DNA from: JBBQXH01 sp963710975
Lineage (GTDB): Bacteria; Actinomycetota; Thermoleophilia; Gaiellales; Gaiellaceae
Reading direction: 5' to 3'
Length of the DNA stretch: 64,000 bases
NCBI GenBank assembly: GCA_963710975.1
Contig: CAVQCG010000007.1
Location: forward strand, 25,877 to 89,876
The position numbers and the translations under genes are program-made. This document shows positions 34,828-43,995 of this stretch, piece by piece (positions within the stretch are counted from its first letter, which is position 1; the number at the start of each line of letters is the position of its first letter). The notes under the pieces are model-generated. The model saw only the letters and a list, made by a program, of their open reading frames with translations. It made no database searches and was not told the origin of the DNA.

Positions 34828-35283
34828 CTACGGCAGCGCGGCGAGCACTTTCTCGGCGTGGCCAACGGGCTTCACGCCGTACATCGCCTTGACGACATTT
34901 CCGTCGGCGTCGATGACGAAGGTCGAGCGGACGATCCCCATGCTCTTCTTGCCGTACATGTTCTTCTCCCGCCAGACGTCGTACGCGCGTGCCGCGGTTC
35001 GATCGGGGTCGGCCAGGAGGGGGAAGGGGAGGGAGAACTTGCTCTTGAAGGCTGCGTGGGATTCCTCGCCGTCGGGGCTCACTCCGAGAATCACGGCGCC
35101 GCGCTGCTCGTACTCGGCGTAGGCGTCGCGAAAGCCGCACGCCTCCTTCGTGCAGCCCGGTGTGTCGTCCTTTGGATAGAAGTACAGGACGACCGGCCTG
35201 CCGCGAAAGTCCGACAGCCTGACGGTTGCTCCCTCGTCGTCGACGAGCTCGAAATCGGGGGCGGCCTTACCCTCCTCGACCAT
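34828..35283 (-). CDS. bcp: Peroxiredoxin, BCP/PrxQ type
   Basis: A 151-residue thiol peroxidase from ATG 35283 (VEEGKAAPDFELVDDEGATV), preceded by a GAGGGAG ribosome site. YFYPKDDTPGCTKEACGFRD holds the peroxidatic Cys and, five residues on, the resolving Cys typical of atypical two-Cys BCP enzymes. It reduces hydrogen and organic peroxides with thioredoxin-type donors. The longer ORF start at 35334 is less likely. Confidence 0.92.
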   Translation of the reverse strand: MVEEGKAAPDFELVDDEGATVRLSDFRGRPVVLYFYPKDDTPGCTKEACGFRDAYAEYEQRGAVILGVSPDGEESHAAFKSKFSLPFPLLADPDRTAARAYDVWREKNMYGKKSMGIVRSTFVIDADGNVVKAMYGVKPVGHAEKVLAALP

Positions 35284-35356
35284 TGCTACTCCCTCTGTAC
35301 TGGACGTTTCCTGCACCGATCCTATCCAAGACATGGTGTTGCTAGGCTCCGCGCGA

Positions 35357-35713
35357 ATGACCGATCTCCACGCGATCCTCGGCGTCCTCGTGATCGCGGT
35401 GAACGGGATCGCGGCGGGTGTCGGCGGCTACTTTCTCTGGCGCCGTACGGATCCCCGGCGGTACTACGCCCACCTCGTCGCGCTCGGCCAGACGCTGCTC
35501 ATCGCGCAGGCTGCAGTCGGGCTGCTTCTGCTCTCCGAAGGCCGGCGCGCTCCCGACAAGCTTCACTATCTGTACGGCGCCGTGGCGCTCGGGGCCGTGC
35601 TCTCGCCCTGGATCTATGCACCGCCCGATCCGCGAAGACGACTGGCCTGGTTCTCGGGTGCATCGCTTCTCGCGACGGTTCTCGCCGTTCGCGGCTACAT
35701 GACAGGCTCATGA
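35357..35713 (+). CDS. Small four-helix membrane protein, function unknown
   Basis: A 118-residue protein with four hydrophobic segments (LHAILGVLVIAVNGIAAGVG; LVALGQTLLIAQAAVGLLLL; LYGAVALGAVLSPWIYA; GASLLATVLAVRGYM) and a His between helices two and three (KLHYLYG). The layout is reminiscent of small heme- or cytochrome-associated membrane proteins, but no assignment is made. TAGGCT eight bases before ATG 35357 fits a leaderless promoter. Followed 7 bp later by another membrane gene. Confidence 0.65.
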   Translation: MTDLHAILGVLVIAVNGIAAGVGGYFLWRRTDPRRYYAHLVALGQTLLIAQAAVGLLLLSEGRRAPDKLHYLYGAVALGAVLSPWIYAPPDPRRRLAWFSGASLLATVLAVRGYMTGS

Positions 35714-35720
35714 GGGTCGC

Positions 35721-36086
35721 ATGACTGTCAATCCGACGCTTCGCGGCTTTGCCATCATCGTCCTGATCGCGGGCGTGGTCACCGCGCTCGGGCTCGAGGA
35801 CATCCTCGGATCGCTCTTCCTCGTCGTCCGGATCGCCTTCATCATCGCGATCGCCTGGTTCCTGTTCAGTCTCTGGCGGTCGAGGAGAGAGCAGATCGCG
35901 ATGTGGTCCGGCCGGTCGCGGGTGGTGTTCTACGGTGCGGCCGTGCTCGCGCTCGTCAACCTCGTGCTCGCCTTCTTCCTCTCCTACCCGGCAACCGGCC
36001 TCGAGGCCGTCGTCTTCTTCGCCGTCCTGGTCGCGTGTGGCTTCGCGATGTGGCGGATCTGGCGGGACGAGCACACCTACGCGTAG
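35721..36086 (+). CDS. Small membrane protein, function unknown
   Basis: A 121-residue protein with four hydrophobic segments (AIIVLIAGVVTALGLEDILG; LFLVVRIAFIIAIAWFLFSL; VVFYGAAVLALVNLVLAFFL; AVVFFAVLVACGFAMWRIW). Its stop overlaps the GTG start of the FAD reductase, so the two membrane genes and the reductase are probably one operon. Confidence 0.7.
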   Translation: MTVNPTLRGFAIIVLIAGVVTALGLEDILGSLFLVVRIAFIIAIAWFLFSLWRSRREQIAMWSGRSRVVFYGAAVLALVNLVLAFFLSYPATGLEAVVFFAVLVACGFAMWRIWRDEHTYA

Positions 36087-37318
36087 TGGCTTCTCCGACG
36101 ACCATCGCGATCGTCGGTGCGAGCCTCACGGGCGGGACTGCCGCCGTCACTCTGCGCGACGAGGGGTTCGAGGGGCGTCTGGTGCTCATCGGAGCGGAGC
36201 CGGAGCTCCCGTACGAGCGGCCCCCGCTGTCGAAGGAGTACCTGCGGGGCGAGCGGGAGCTCGAGTCGTTTCTCGTCCGCAAGCCCGAGGTGTGGGCCGA
36301 TCTCGGGGTCGAGCTGCGCCTGGGAGTGCCTGCGACGGCGATCGAGCAGTCAGCCCGGGAGGTCGTGCTCGCAGACGGCGAGCGGGTCTCGTACGACTCC
36401 GTGCTGGTCGCCACCGGTGGGAAGCCGCGGCGGCCTCCGATCCCCGGTATCGGGCTGCCCGGAGTCCATGACCTGCGTTCGCTCTCGGACGCGGAGGCGA
36501 TCAGAGCCGACGCGGTACCGGGACGGCGTGCCTGCGTAGTCGGAATGGGGTTCATCGGCTCTGAGACGGCCGCATCACTCCGGGGGCTCGGGCTCGACGT
36601 CGTTGCAGTCGAGCCCTTCGCGGCGCCGCTCGAGCGCGTCCTGGGAGCGGAGGTCGGCGGCGTGATCGCACAACTCCACCGCGATCAGGGTGTCGATCTA
36701 CGCCTCGGTGACAGTGTCGCAGCGTTCGAAGGCAGCGAGCGGGTCGAGCGGGTCGTCACGTCGTCGGGCGCCCGCCTGGACTGCGATCTCGTGGTGCTCG
36801 GTGTCGGGATCGAACCCGCCGTCGACGTCGTTGCCGGAACCGGCGTCGCGCTCGACAACGGCATTCTGGTGGACGAGCTCTGCCGGACGAACGTCGAAGG
36901 GATCTACGCGGCCGGCGACGTCGCGAACCACGACCATCCCCTCTTCGGTCGCATTCGTGTCGAGCATTGGCTCAACGCGATCGAGCAGGGTGCGGCCGCA
37001 GCTCGCAGCATGATCGGGAAGGGGTCTGCGTATGCAGAGCTCCACTGGTTCTGGTCGGATCAGTACGACGCGAACGTCCAGTACGCCGGGCATCACACGG
37101 GATGGGACGACCTGGTCGTACGCGGCAGCCTCGCCGAGCGGAAGTTCGTCGCGTTCTACTGCGAGGCTGGGGTCGTGCGCGCAGCGGCAGCCGTGAACAG
37201 CGGTCGTGACCTGCGGCGCTCGTTCGGACTCATCCGGTCCAGCGCTGTCGTCGATCCGGCGGTGCTCGCCGACCAGCAGGTGGATCTACGTACCCTCGCT
37301 CCACCGGCAGGAGCATGA
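36086..37318 (+). CDS. FAD-dependent NAD(P)H oxidoreductase, ferredoxin/rubredoxin reductase type
   Basis: A 410-residue flavoprotein. The FAD Rossmann motif is IAIVGASLTGGTAAVTLRDE; the second dinucleotide motif is CVVGMGFIGSETAASLRGLG; the FAD-binding ATGGKPRRP and GIYAAGDVANHDHPLFG are present, as is RVEHWLNAIEQGAAAA. It resembles reductase components of aromatic-ring dioxygenase or P450 systems (BphA4-like). No partner ferredoxin is in view. GTG start overlapping the preceding stop. Confidence 0.9.
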   Translation: MASPTTIAIVGASLTGGTAAVTLRDEGFEGRLVLIGAEPELPYERPPLSKEYLRGERELESFLVRKPEVWADLGVELRLGVPATAIEQSAREVVLADGERVSYDSVLVATGGKPRRPPIPGIGLPGVHDLRSLSDAEAIRADAVPGRRACVVGMGFIGSETAASLRGLGLDVVAVEPFAAPLERVLGAEVGGVIAQLHRDQGVDLRLGDSVAAFEGSERVERVVTSSGARLDCDLVVLGVGIEPAVDVVAGTGVALDNGILVDELCRTNVEGIYAAGDVANHDHPLFGRIRVEHWLNAIEQGAAAARSMIGKGSAYAELHWFWSDQYDANVQYAGHHTGWDDLVVRGSLAERKFVAFYCEAGVVRAAAAVNSGRDLRRSFGLIRSSAVVDPAVLADQQVDLRTLAPPAGA

Positions 37319-37319
37319 C

Positions 37320-38081
37320 TTGAGGGTTGCAGCGCTCTACGACGTACACGGCAACCTGCCGGCGCTCGAGGCTGTTCTGGGGGAGCCTGATGTCGCCGCG
37401 TCCGACGCGGTGGTGGTGGGGGGAGACGTTGCGAGCGGCCCGATGCCGCGGGAGGTCATCGACCGTCTTACGGCATTGGGCGACCGCGTGCATTTCGTCC
37501 GTGGCAACTCCGACCGTGAGCTGGTGGCCGCGTACGACGGTCTGGCCGAGATCGGCGACGCCTCGCCCGAGTGGGTGGCGCTACAGCGCTCAGCGGCCGG
37601 GAAGATCAGCCGAGCGCAGCGCGACTTCGTCGCCCAGTGGCCTCTCCGCCTCACGCTCACTGTGGATGGTCTGGGCGCGGTTCTCTTCTGCCACGCAACC
37701 CCGAGGCGGGACACCGAGATCGTGACGGCACTCACGCCTGAGGCGAGTGTGCGGGAGATCCTTGCCGGGGTCGAGGAAGACGTTGTCGTCTGCGGGCACA
37801 CGCACGGCCAGTACGAGCGGATGGTCAGCACGACGCTGGTCGTGAACGCGGGGAGCGTGGGGCTTCCATACGAGGGCCGCCGCGGGGCGTACTGGGCCTT
37901 GCTCGGCCCGGCGGTCGAGTTGCGCCGGACGGAGTACGACGTCGACGCGGCGGTCGCCCTCATCCGGGATGCGGGCGGCGACGCGGTCGAGGGAATCATC
38001 GTGGAGACGCTCCTCGAACCGCCGGCGCGTGAGGAGACGGCCGAGCAGTTCGAGCGAATGGCGGCGGTGGAGCGGTCGTAA
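37320..38081 (+). CDS. Calcineurin-like metallophosphoesterase (MJ0936/YfcE-type)
   Basis: A 253-residue phosphoesterase from TTG 37320. Metal motifs are visible: ALYDVHGNLPALEAVL, VVVGGDVASGP, FVRGNSDRE, FCHATPRRD and VVCGHTHGQYER, with NAGSVGLPYEGRRGAYW at the end of the core. Substrate unknown (nucleotide or other phosphodiesters). It follows the FAD reductase by one base and is probably cotranscribed. Confidence 0.85.
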   Translation: MRVAALYDVHGNLPALEAVLGEPDVAASDAVVVGGDVASGPMPREVIDRLTALGDRVHFVRGNSDRELVAAYDGLAEIGDASPEWVALQRSAAGKISRAQRDFVAQWPLRLTLTVDGLGAVLFCHATPRRDTEIVTALTPEASVREILAGVEEDVVVCGHTHGQYERMVSTTLVVNAGSVGLPYEGRRGAYWALLGPAVELRRTEYDVDAAVALIRDAGGDAVEGIIVETLLEPPAREETAEQFERMAAVERS

Positions 38082-38089
38082 GGGCTGCG

Positions 38090-38200
38090 TCGCGCTGTAT
38101 GACCTCGCGCGCGCTCGGTATCGAGGCCTTACGGCCTCGACGAGCCTTCGTGAGGAGCTTTGCTCGTCACTGCGCGGAGCGCTTCGCGCTCCTTGCGGCC
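38090..38200. repeat. Modular palindromic repeat unit
   Basis: Contains GTATCGAGGCCTTACGGCCTCGA, a GAGCCTTCG...CTGCGC core and GGAGCGCTTCGCGCTCC, ending in TTGC like the other units. The left part is non-coding; from 38129 it encodes the C-terminal tail of the coproheme decarboxylase. Confidence 0.75.
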
Positions 38201-38947
38201 GTCGAGTGAATCGAGGATCGAACGGATCGGCTCGTGAACACCGACGAAGATCGGCGTGTCGCGCTCCGTGTACTTCGAGGCCTCGGTCTCCCGTAGCGTC
38301 ATCATCAACTCGAGGAAGTCCTCAGGGCTCTCGCATTCGAACGCCGTCATGAACTCCTGGTCGTCGATCCCGAACGAGTAGGTCGTGTGGTTCGTGATCG
38401 TCGTGAAACGGCTGCCGATCTCGGCGTGCTCGTGCATCGCCCGGCGGCGATCCTCCATCGACAGCGCATACCAGGGGCGAAGCTTCACGAACGGATACAC
38501 CACGAGGTATGGAGCTCCACGAGGAACGACTCGGCGCGGTGGACGCCGAGGGTCGCGCTCGAAGTACTTCGAGGAGCGAGTGGCGGCGAGATACGAGTAC
38601 GGCGTCGTCATCCACCCCGCGAGCGGCGTCCCGTTCAGGTCGGCTGCGATGTCTCGGAGATCCTCATAGCGCTCGGTGAGCTTCCAGACCATGAAGTCGG
38701 CCTCGGGCCGGACACCGACGAGGCTGTACGTGAGAACGACCTGCATCCGGTCGGCCCAGGCCTCCATCACCTCGGCGAACGCATCCTTGCCCGCCTCACG
38801 CTCCTCCACGGACAATCGGCGCCAGGCAGGATCGATCCGGTACAGCGTGTACGCGACGTACTGGCCGGGAAGGGACTCGTCTGCCACTGCCGGCGAATCG
38901 TAGCCATTCGTTCGCAAAGGAAGCACGTCCGTGTCGCCACCCGACAC
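38129..38947 (-). CDS. chdC: Coproheme decarboxylase (chlorite dismutase-like, HemQ)
   Basis: A 272-residue heme protein family member. ESLPGQYVAYTLYRIDPAW, then YLVVYPFVKLRPWYALSMED followed by RRRAMHEHAEIG, match the actinobacterial ChdC signature, with the axial-region His in NHTTYSFGIDDQEFM. It completes the coproporphyrin-dependent heme pathway by removing two carboxyls from coproheme. The last ~20 residues (REALRAVTSKAPHEGSSRP) come from a palindromic repeat; the natural end is probably near SILDSLDG. No other heme genes are adjacent. Divergent from uvrC. Confidence 0.88.
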   Translation of the reverse strand: MSGGDTDVLPLRTNGYDSPAVADESLPGQYVAYTLYRIDPAWRRLSVEEREAGKDAFAEVMEAWADRMQVVLTYSLVGVRPEADFMVWKLTERYEDLRDIAADLNGTPLAGWMTTPYSYLAATRSSKYFERDPRRPPRRVVPRGAPYLVVYPFVKLRPWYALSMEDRRRAMHEHAEIGSRFTTITNHTTYSFGIDDQEFMTAFECESPEDFLELMMTLRETEASKYTERDTPIFVGVHEPIRSILDSLDGRKEREALRAVTSKAPHEGSSRP

Positions 38948-39062
38948 GTCGTTCGGCGTACCGTCCGTAGTGGCTCCGGGCGCGGCCGTCGGCGGGCAGG
39001 CGGGCGCGCCCGGAAGACCACCGGGGCAGGTCTGGCGCGGCCAGCGTCTAGGCTGGAAGCGA

Positions 39063-40932
39063 ATGACGACGGCCGCTGAATCCCGCTCTGAGCGCGTCGA
39101 GGCGCAGCTGAACGGCCTGCCGGCGCAGTCCGGCGTCTACCTGTTCCGGGACGAGCGCGATGAGGTGCTGTACGTGGGAAAAGCCAAGTCGCTGCGTGCC
39201 CGCGTCCGGTCGTACTTCCGCGGCGGCGACGCACGGGCAGGCCTCGAGCGAATGGTCACGCGGGTCGAGCGGATCGAGATCATCGTCACGCAGTCGGAAG
39301 GGGAGGCGCTCCACCTCGAGCAGAACCTGATCAAGCGGCATCGACCGCCGTTCAACGTCAGGCTCCGGGACGACAAGTCGTATCCGTACATCGCGGTCAC
39401 CGTCGGGGATGATTTTCCGCGCGTCATGTTCACGCGTGAGCGGCACCGGCGCGGCGTCGTCTACTTCGGACCGTACTCGTCCGCGAAGAAGGTCCGGGAG
39501 ACACTCGACGTGCTCAACCGGGTCTTCGGCTACCGGCCCTGCGAGGGGCCTCAGCCGGGACGCCACTCCGGCGTTCCATGTCTCGACTACCACATCGAGC
39601 GCTGCCTCGCGCCCTGCGTCGGGTACGTGTCCAAGGAGGCGTACCGTGAGGTGATCGACAGCGTCGTCGAGTTTCTCTCCGGTGAGACCGAGCCGATCCA
39701 GCATGCGCTCGAGGCGAAGATGCAGGACGCGGCCGAGCGCCAGGCGTTCGAGGAGGCGGCCCGTTACCGGAACCGACTGTTCGCGATCCGTCATCTCGCA
39801 GAGCGTCAGGCGGCGGACCGGCGGGATCTCGGCACGCGTCGACGTCATCGGCATCTCGTCGCGCGGCGATGTCGCCGCTGTTCAGGTGTTTCCGCTCCGC
39901 GACGGGCGCCTCGTCGATCGGCACGGCTTCACGCTCGAGAACGTCGCCGGCCAGGACGCGCAGACCCTCGTCGAGGCGTTCTGCCTCGAGTTCTACGGCA
40001 GTGCCCCGAGCGTCCCGCCCCTCCTCATCGTCCCGCCCGGTGTCGGCGACACAGACGGCCTCTCCGAGTTTCTCTCGCGGCGCCGCGGCTCGCGCGTCGA
40101 GGTACGGACTGCCCAGCGGGGAGAGAAGCGACGAGTCCAGGAGCTGGCGCAGCGCAACGCCGAGCTGGCGCTCGACAGCGAGGAACTGGCAACCGAGCGC
40201 AAGAGGCTGCGCCGCATCGAGGCGCTCGAAGAGCTCCGGGAGGCGCTCAACCTGGAGAGCCTGCCGATCAGGATCGAGTGCTTCGACATCTCGAACATCC
40301 AGGACGAGTCGCCCGTCGGGTCGATGGTCGTCTTCCAGGACGCCGTGGCGAAGAAGGCTCACTACCGGAAGTTCGGCGTACGCCACGCGGGAGGCCAGGA
40401 CGACTTCGCGATGATGGGTGAAGTGGTAGCCCGACGCTTCGCCCGGCTCGTGCCGGCGACCGCGGGGGAGTACGACGAGGGATTTGCGGCCACGCCGAAC
40501 CTCGTCGTCATCGACGGTGGAAAGGGGCAGCTTTCGGCTGCTCTCGAGGCGATGCAGGCCTACGACCTGCCGCGTGTCGCCGTCATCTCGCTTGCGAAGC
40601 GTGTCGAAGAGGTCTTCGTTCCGGGCCGCGCCGAGGCGATCGTGCTCGACCCGGCATCGGCAGGTCTTCAGCTTCTCCAGCGCATACGGGACGAGGCGCA
40701 CCGCTTCGCGCTCGGGTTCCACCGCGCCCGTCGCGACGCGCGCGCGAAGGAGTCCATCCTCGATGCGCTCCCGGGTGTCGGCCCGAGCCGGAAGCGTTCG
40801 CTGATTCGTCATTTCGGCTCATCCGAGCGGCTCGTGGCGGCGACTCGCGAGGAGCTCGAGGGCGTTCCGGGGGTGCCTCCGAAGACGGGGCGCCAGATCT
40901 ACGCCGCGCTGCACAAGACGGGTCGGGCATGA
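39063..40932 (+). pseudogene. uvrC: Excinuclease ABC subunit C, one-base frameshift
   Basis: Reading across a shift gives 622 residues, a normal UvrC. The first frame has the GIY-YIG nuclease (GVYLFRDERDEVLYVGKAKS), the Cys-rich piece VPCLDYHIERCLAPCVG and the UvrB-binding UVR motif (EAKMQDAAERQAFEEAARYR). The second has the RNaseH-like nuclease (IECFDISNIQDESPVGSMVV) and tandem helix-hairpin-helix motifs (ALPGVGPSRKRSLIRHFGS). Removing one G from GGG at 39823-39825 joins QAADRR to ISARVDVIG. TAGGCT eight bases before the ATG fits a leaderless promoter. Since UvrC is core, a sequence error is quite possible. Confidence 0.9.
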
Positions 40933-40944
40933 GAGACCGGGGTC

Positions 40945-42579
40945 CTACTCGTCCGCGAGAAACGGGTAGCGATAGTCGGTCGGTGGGACGAACGTCTCCT
41001 TGATCGTGCGGGGTGAGACCCAGCGGATGAGGTTCCACATCGATCCCGCCTTGTCGTTCGTTCCGGATGCCCTGGAGCCGCCGAACGGCTGTTGTCCGAC
41101 GACCGCGCCAGTGGGCTTGTCGTTCAGGTAGACGTTCCCGGCCGCGTACCGGAGCCTCTCCGATGCGCGCCTGAGCGCGTACCGATCGTCGGAGAAGACC
41201 GCCCCCGTGAGGGCGTAGGGAGCGGTCCGGTCGACGAGGTCGAGCGTATCCTCGAAGCCGTTCTCCGGGTACACGTAACACGTGAGAACCGGGCCGAACA
41301 GCTCGTCGCGAAGGAGACGGAATCCCGGATCGCGGGTCTCGATGATCGTCGGTTGCACGAAGAAGCCGACCGAGTCGTCGACGGATCCCCCGACCACGAT
41401 CTCCGAGTCGGGATCCGTTCGCGCCTCCTCGATTGCATCCCGCTGGGTGTTGAGTGAGCTCTCGTCGATGACGGCACCCATGAAGTTGGTGAAGTCCGAG
41501 ACGTCGCCGGTCTTGATCGTGGCCGTTTCCTCCGCGAGTCGCTGGCGCAGCGCCGGCCAGAGATTCGACGGGGCATAGACACGCGAGGCTGCCGAGCACT
41601 TCTGCCCCTGATACTCGAACGCTCCGCGCAGGATGGCAGTCGCGACCTCGTCGACGTCCGCCGAGGGGTGCGCGAGGACGAAGTCCTTGCCGCCGGTCTC
41701 GCCCACGATCCGCGGGTAGTTGCGGTAGCGCTCGATACCCCCGCCGATCTCCCGCCAGATGCCCTGGAACACCGACGTCGAGCCGGTGAAGTGAACGCCG
41801 GCGAGGTCCGGAGACGCGAGCGCGGGCGCTCCGATCTCAGCTCCCGAGCCGTACACGAGATTGATCACGCCGGGTGGGAGCCCCGCCTCCTCGAGCAGCT
41901 TCATCGTGTAGTAGGCGGAGAGCATCGCTGTCGATGCCGGCTTCCAGACGACCGTGCAGCCCATGAGCACCGGGGACGTCGTCAGGTTGGCGCCGATCGC
42001 TGTGAAGTTGAATGGGCTGATCGCAAAGACGAAACCCTCGAGCGGCCGGTACTCGAGCCGATTCCACACACCGGGGGACGACGCCGGCTGTTCCTCGTAG
42101 ATACGCACGAGGTAGCTGGCGTTGAACCGGAAGAAATCGATCGATTCGCACGCTGCGTCGATCTCAGCCTGATGGGCCGTTTTCGACTGGCCGAGCATGG
42201 TCGCGGCGTTCAAGGTGTCCCGCCACGGGCCGGAGAGGAGCTCGGCAGCGCGCAGCAGGACGGCGACCCGGTCTTCCCAGGGCGTCCTGCTCCATTCCTG
42301 CCACCCCTCGCGCGCGGCTGCGACGGCGAGCTCGACCTCGGCTGCGCCTCCCTGGTGGACGTCCGCGAGGACGTGCTCCTTGCGGTGAGGCATCACAGCG
42401 GGGCGCAGCCGCCCTGTCCTGACCTCCCGCCCACCGATGAGGCACGGGATCTCGAGGTGCTCTCTCTGCATCGACTCGAGGCGCGCCTGCAGGCTCTCGC
42501 GCTCGGCGCTACCCGGTGCGTACGAGCGAATTGCCTCGTTGACGGGCACGGGCGGGCGGAAGATCCCCGGGGCGGTCAT
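40945..42579 (-). CDS. pruA: L-glutamate gamma-semialdehyde dehydrogenase (1-pyrroline-5-carboxylate dehydrogenase)
   Basis: A 544-residue aldehyde dehydrogenase of the P5C type. The catalytic Cys lies in FEYQGQKCSAASRVY, the general base Glu in IVGETGGKDFVLAHP, and AISPFNFTAIGANLTTSPVL and FGGSRASGTNDKAG are typical of this subfamily. It oxidises glutamate semialdehyde from proline or arginine breakdown to glutamate. No proline dehydrogenase is adjacent. Convergent with uvrC (12 bp gap), divergent from ogt. Confidence 0.92.
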   Translation of the reverse strand: MTAPGIFRPPVPVNEAIRSYAPGSAERESLQARLESMQREHLEIPCLIGGREVRTGRLRPAVMPHRKEHVLADVHQGGAAEVELAVAAAREGWQEWSRTPWEDRVAVLLRAAELLSGPWRDTLNAATMLGQSKTAHQAEIDAACESIDFFRFNASYLVRIYEEQPASSPGVWNRLEYRPLEGFVFAISPFNFTAIGANLTTSPVLMGCTVVWKPASTAMLSAYYTMKLLEEAGLPPGVINLVYGSGAEIGAPALASPDLAGVHFTGSTSVFQGIWREIGGGIERYRNYPRIVGETGGKDFVLAHPSADVDEVATAILRGAFEYQGQKCSAASRVYAPSNLWPALRQRLAEETATIKTGDVSDFTNFMGAVIDESSLNTQRDAIEEARTDPDSEIVVGGSVDDSVGFFVQPTIIETRDPGFRLLRDELFGPVLTCYVYPENGFEDTLDLVDRTAPYALTGAVFSDDRYALRRASERLRYAAGNVYLNDKPTGAVVGQQPFGGSRASGTNDKAGSMWNLIRWVSPRTIKETFVPPTDYRYPFLADE

Positions 42580-42605
42580 GGCGCGATGGTACTCTCGCGG
42601 CCAGG

Positions 42606-43085
42606 GTGGCAGTCAAGGCCTTCCGCTACGCCGCGCCCGCGTGGGGAGTCGGTGAGGTGTGGCTCGACGGCGCTCGAGTCGTGTGGCACGAGCTTCCGCG
42701 TGCAGGCGCGATCCCCGACGGTCGCGCCACGCATCCGCTTGCGGAGCGCCTCGGCGCCTACTTCGCCGGCGAGCCGGCCGGATTCGACGACGTCGAGATC
42801 GATCTCGACGAGTACACACCGTTCCATCGCGACCTGACGAACGCGCTACGGGCGGTGGGCCGAGGGCAGGTGGTCACGTACGGGGAGTTGGCGGCGCTCG
42901 CCGGGCGGCCGGGAGCGCAGCGCGCCGCGGGAACGTTCTGCGCCCAGAACCGAATGCCGATCATCGTCCCCTGCCACCGCGTGGTCTCCGCCGCCGGTCT
43001 CGGTGCGTACGGTGAGCTCGGAGTCGAGTACAAACGCCGGCTCCTCGCGCTCGAAGGGTGGTCGGAGGCCGATGTCTCTGTCTGA
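42606..43085 (+). CDS. ogt: Methylated-DNA--protein-cysteine methyltransferase
   Basis: A 159-residue suicide repair enzyme. The acceptor Cys is in IIVPCHRVVSAAG; VGRGQVVTYGELAALAGRPG and AAGTFCAQNRMP (normally GxAMxxNP) form the DNA-binding part. It removes alkyl groups from O6-guanine. GTG start; a possible -10 TACTCT lies ten bases upstream. Its end overlaps whiA by 14 bp, so the two are coupled. Confidence 0.9.
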   Translation: MAVKAFRYAAPAWGVGEVWLDGARVVWHELPRAGAIPDGRATHPLAERLGAYFAGEPAGFDDVEIDLDEYTPFHRDLTNALRAVGRGQVVTYGELAALAGRPGAQRAAGTFCAQNRMPIIVPCHRVVSAAGLGAYGELGVEYKRRLLALEGWSEADVSV

Positions 43086-43995
43086 GAGCGTTCGCAGCGA
43101 GCTTGCGGGCATCGATCCTCAGCGCGCATGCTGCCGGCTCGCCGAGCTCTCGGCGCTCGCGCGGATCGCCGGGACGCTCCACCTGACGGGTGGCGGTGGT
43201 GTGGCTCTTCATCTGGACGTCGGGAACGCAGCTGTGGCCCGGCGCGCGTTCTCCCTGCTTCGCGGCTTCGGCGTCGTCGCCGAGATCCGAACCTATCGAC
43301 GGCGGGCGTTCGCACACGAGCCCCGCTACGAACTGCATCTCGGCCAGGATCCTCGAACCCTGCAATGGCTCAACGAGGCAGGCGTCCTCGACACGCATCT
43401 CGCACCGTGCGCCGAGCCGCCACGCCGCGTCGTCGCGAGGTCGTGCTGTCGAGCTGCATACCTGCGCGGCGCGTTTCTCGCTGCTGGCTCGGCAAGCGGT
43501 CCGCGGAACGCCCACCTCGAGTTTCGGGCAGCGACGTCTCAGGGTGCCGAGTTGATCGCCGGCCTCGCGCGAGAGGAAGGTTTCGCCCTGACGGTGGCCG
43601 AGCGCGAGCGACACACTGTCGCCTACGCAAAGAGCCGTGAGGCTATCGCAGAGCTCCTGGGTTTCATGGGAGCCCACGATGCGGCGCTCGCGCTCGAGGA
43701 GAACTCCGTTGTCGGCGTCACGCGTTCGCGCGCCAATCGGTTGGCGAATGCGGATCACGCAAATCTCGTCCGTGCGGCGAAGGCGGCCAACGCGGAGGTG
43801 CGCGCGATCCGGCGTCTCGAGCGGTCAGGCGCGCTCGAGGAGCTTCCCCACGATCTGAGGCAGATTGCCGATCTCAGGGTTCGCAACCCGTCGCTCTCGA
43901 CCCGAGAGCTGGCCGCGAAGTGCCGGCCGCCGGCCACGAAGGCATCGGTCCATCGACGCCTGAAGAGGCTCGAACGGCTGGCCGGAGGCGGCTGA
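43072..43995 (+). CDS. whiA: Sporulation/cell-division regulator WhiA
   Basis: A 307-residue protein: a LAGLIDADG-like homing-endonuclease-derived N-terminal domain (AELSALARIAGTLHLTGGGG; SCCRAAYLRGAFLAAGSASG; YAKSREAIAELLGFMGAHDA) and a C-terminal helix-turn-helix (NPSLSTRELAAKCRPPATKA). ATG 43072 follows GGAGGCC. WhiA usually sits with uvrC, rapZ, yvcK and gap-pgk-tpi; here rapZ and yvcK are missing, with pruA and ogt between uvrC and whiA. Confidence 0.93.
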   Translation: MSLSESVRSELAGIDPQRACCRLAELSALARIAGTLHLTGGGGVALHLDVGNAAVARRAFSLLRGFGVVAEIRTYRRRAFAHEPRYELHLGQDPRTLQWLNEAGVLDTHLAPCAEPPRRVVARSCCRAAYLRGAFLAAGSASGPRNAHLEFRAATSQGAELIAGLAREEGFALTVAERERHTVAYAKSREAIAELLGFMGAHDAALALEENSVVGVTRSRANRLANADHANLVRAAKAANAEVRAIRRLERSGALEELPHDLRQIADLRVRNPSLSTRELAAKCRPPATKASVHRRLKRLERLAGGG

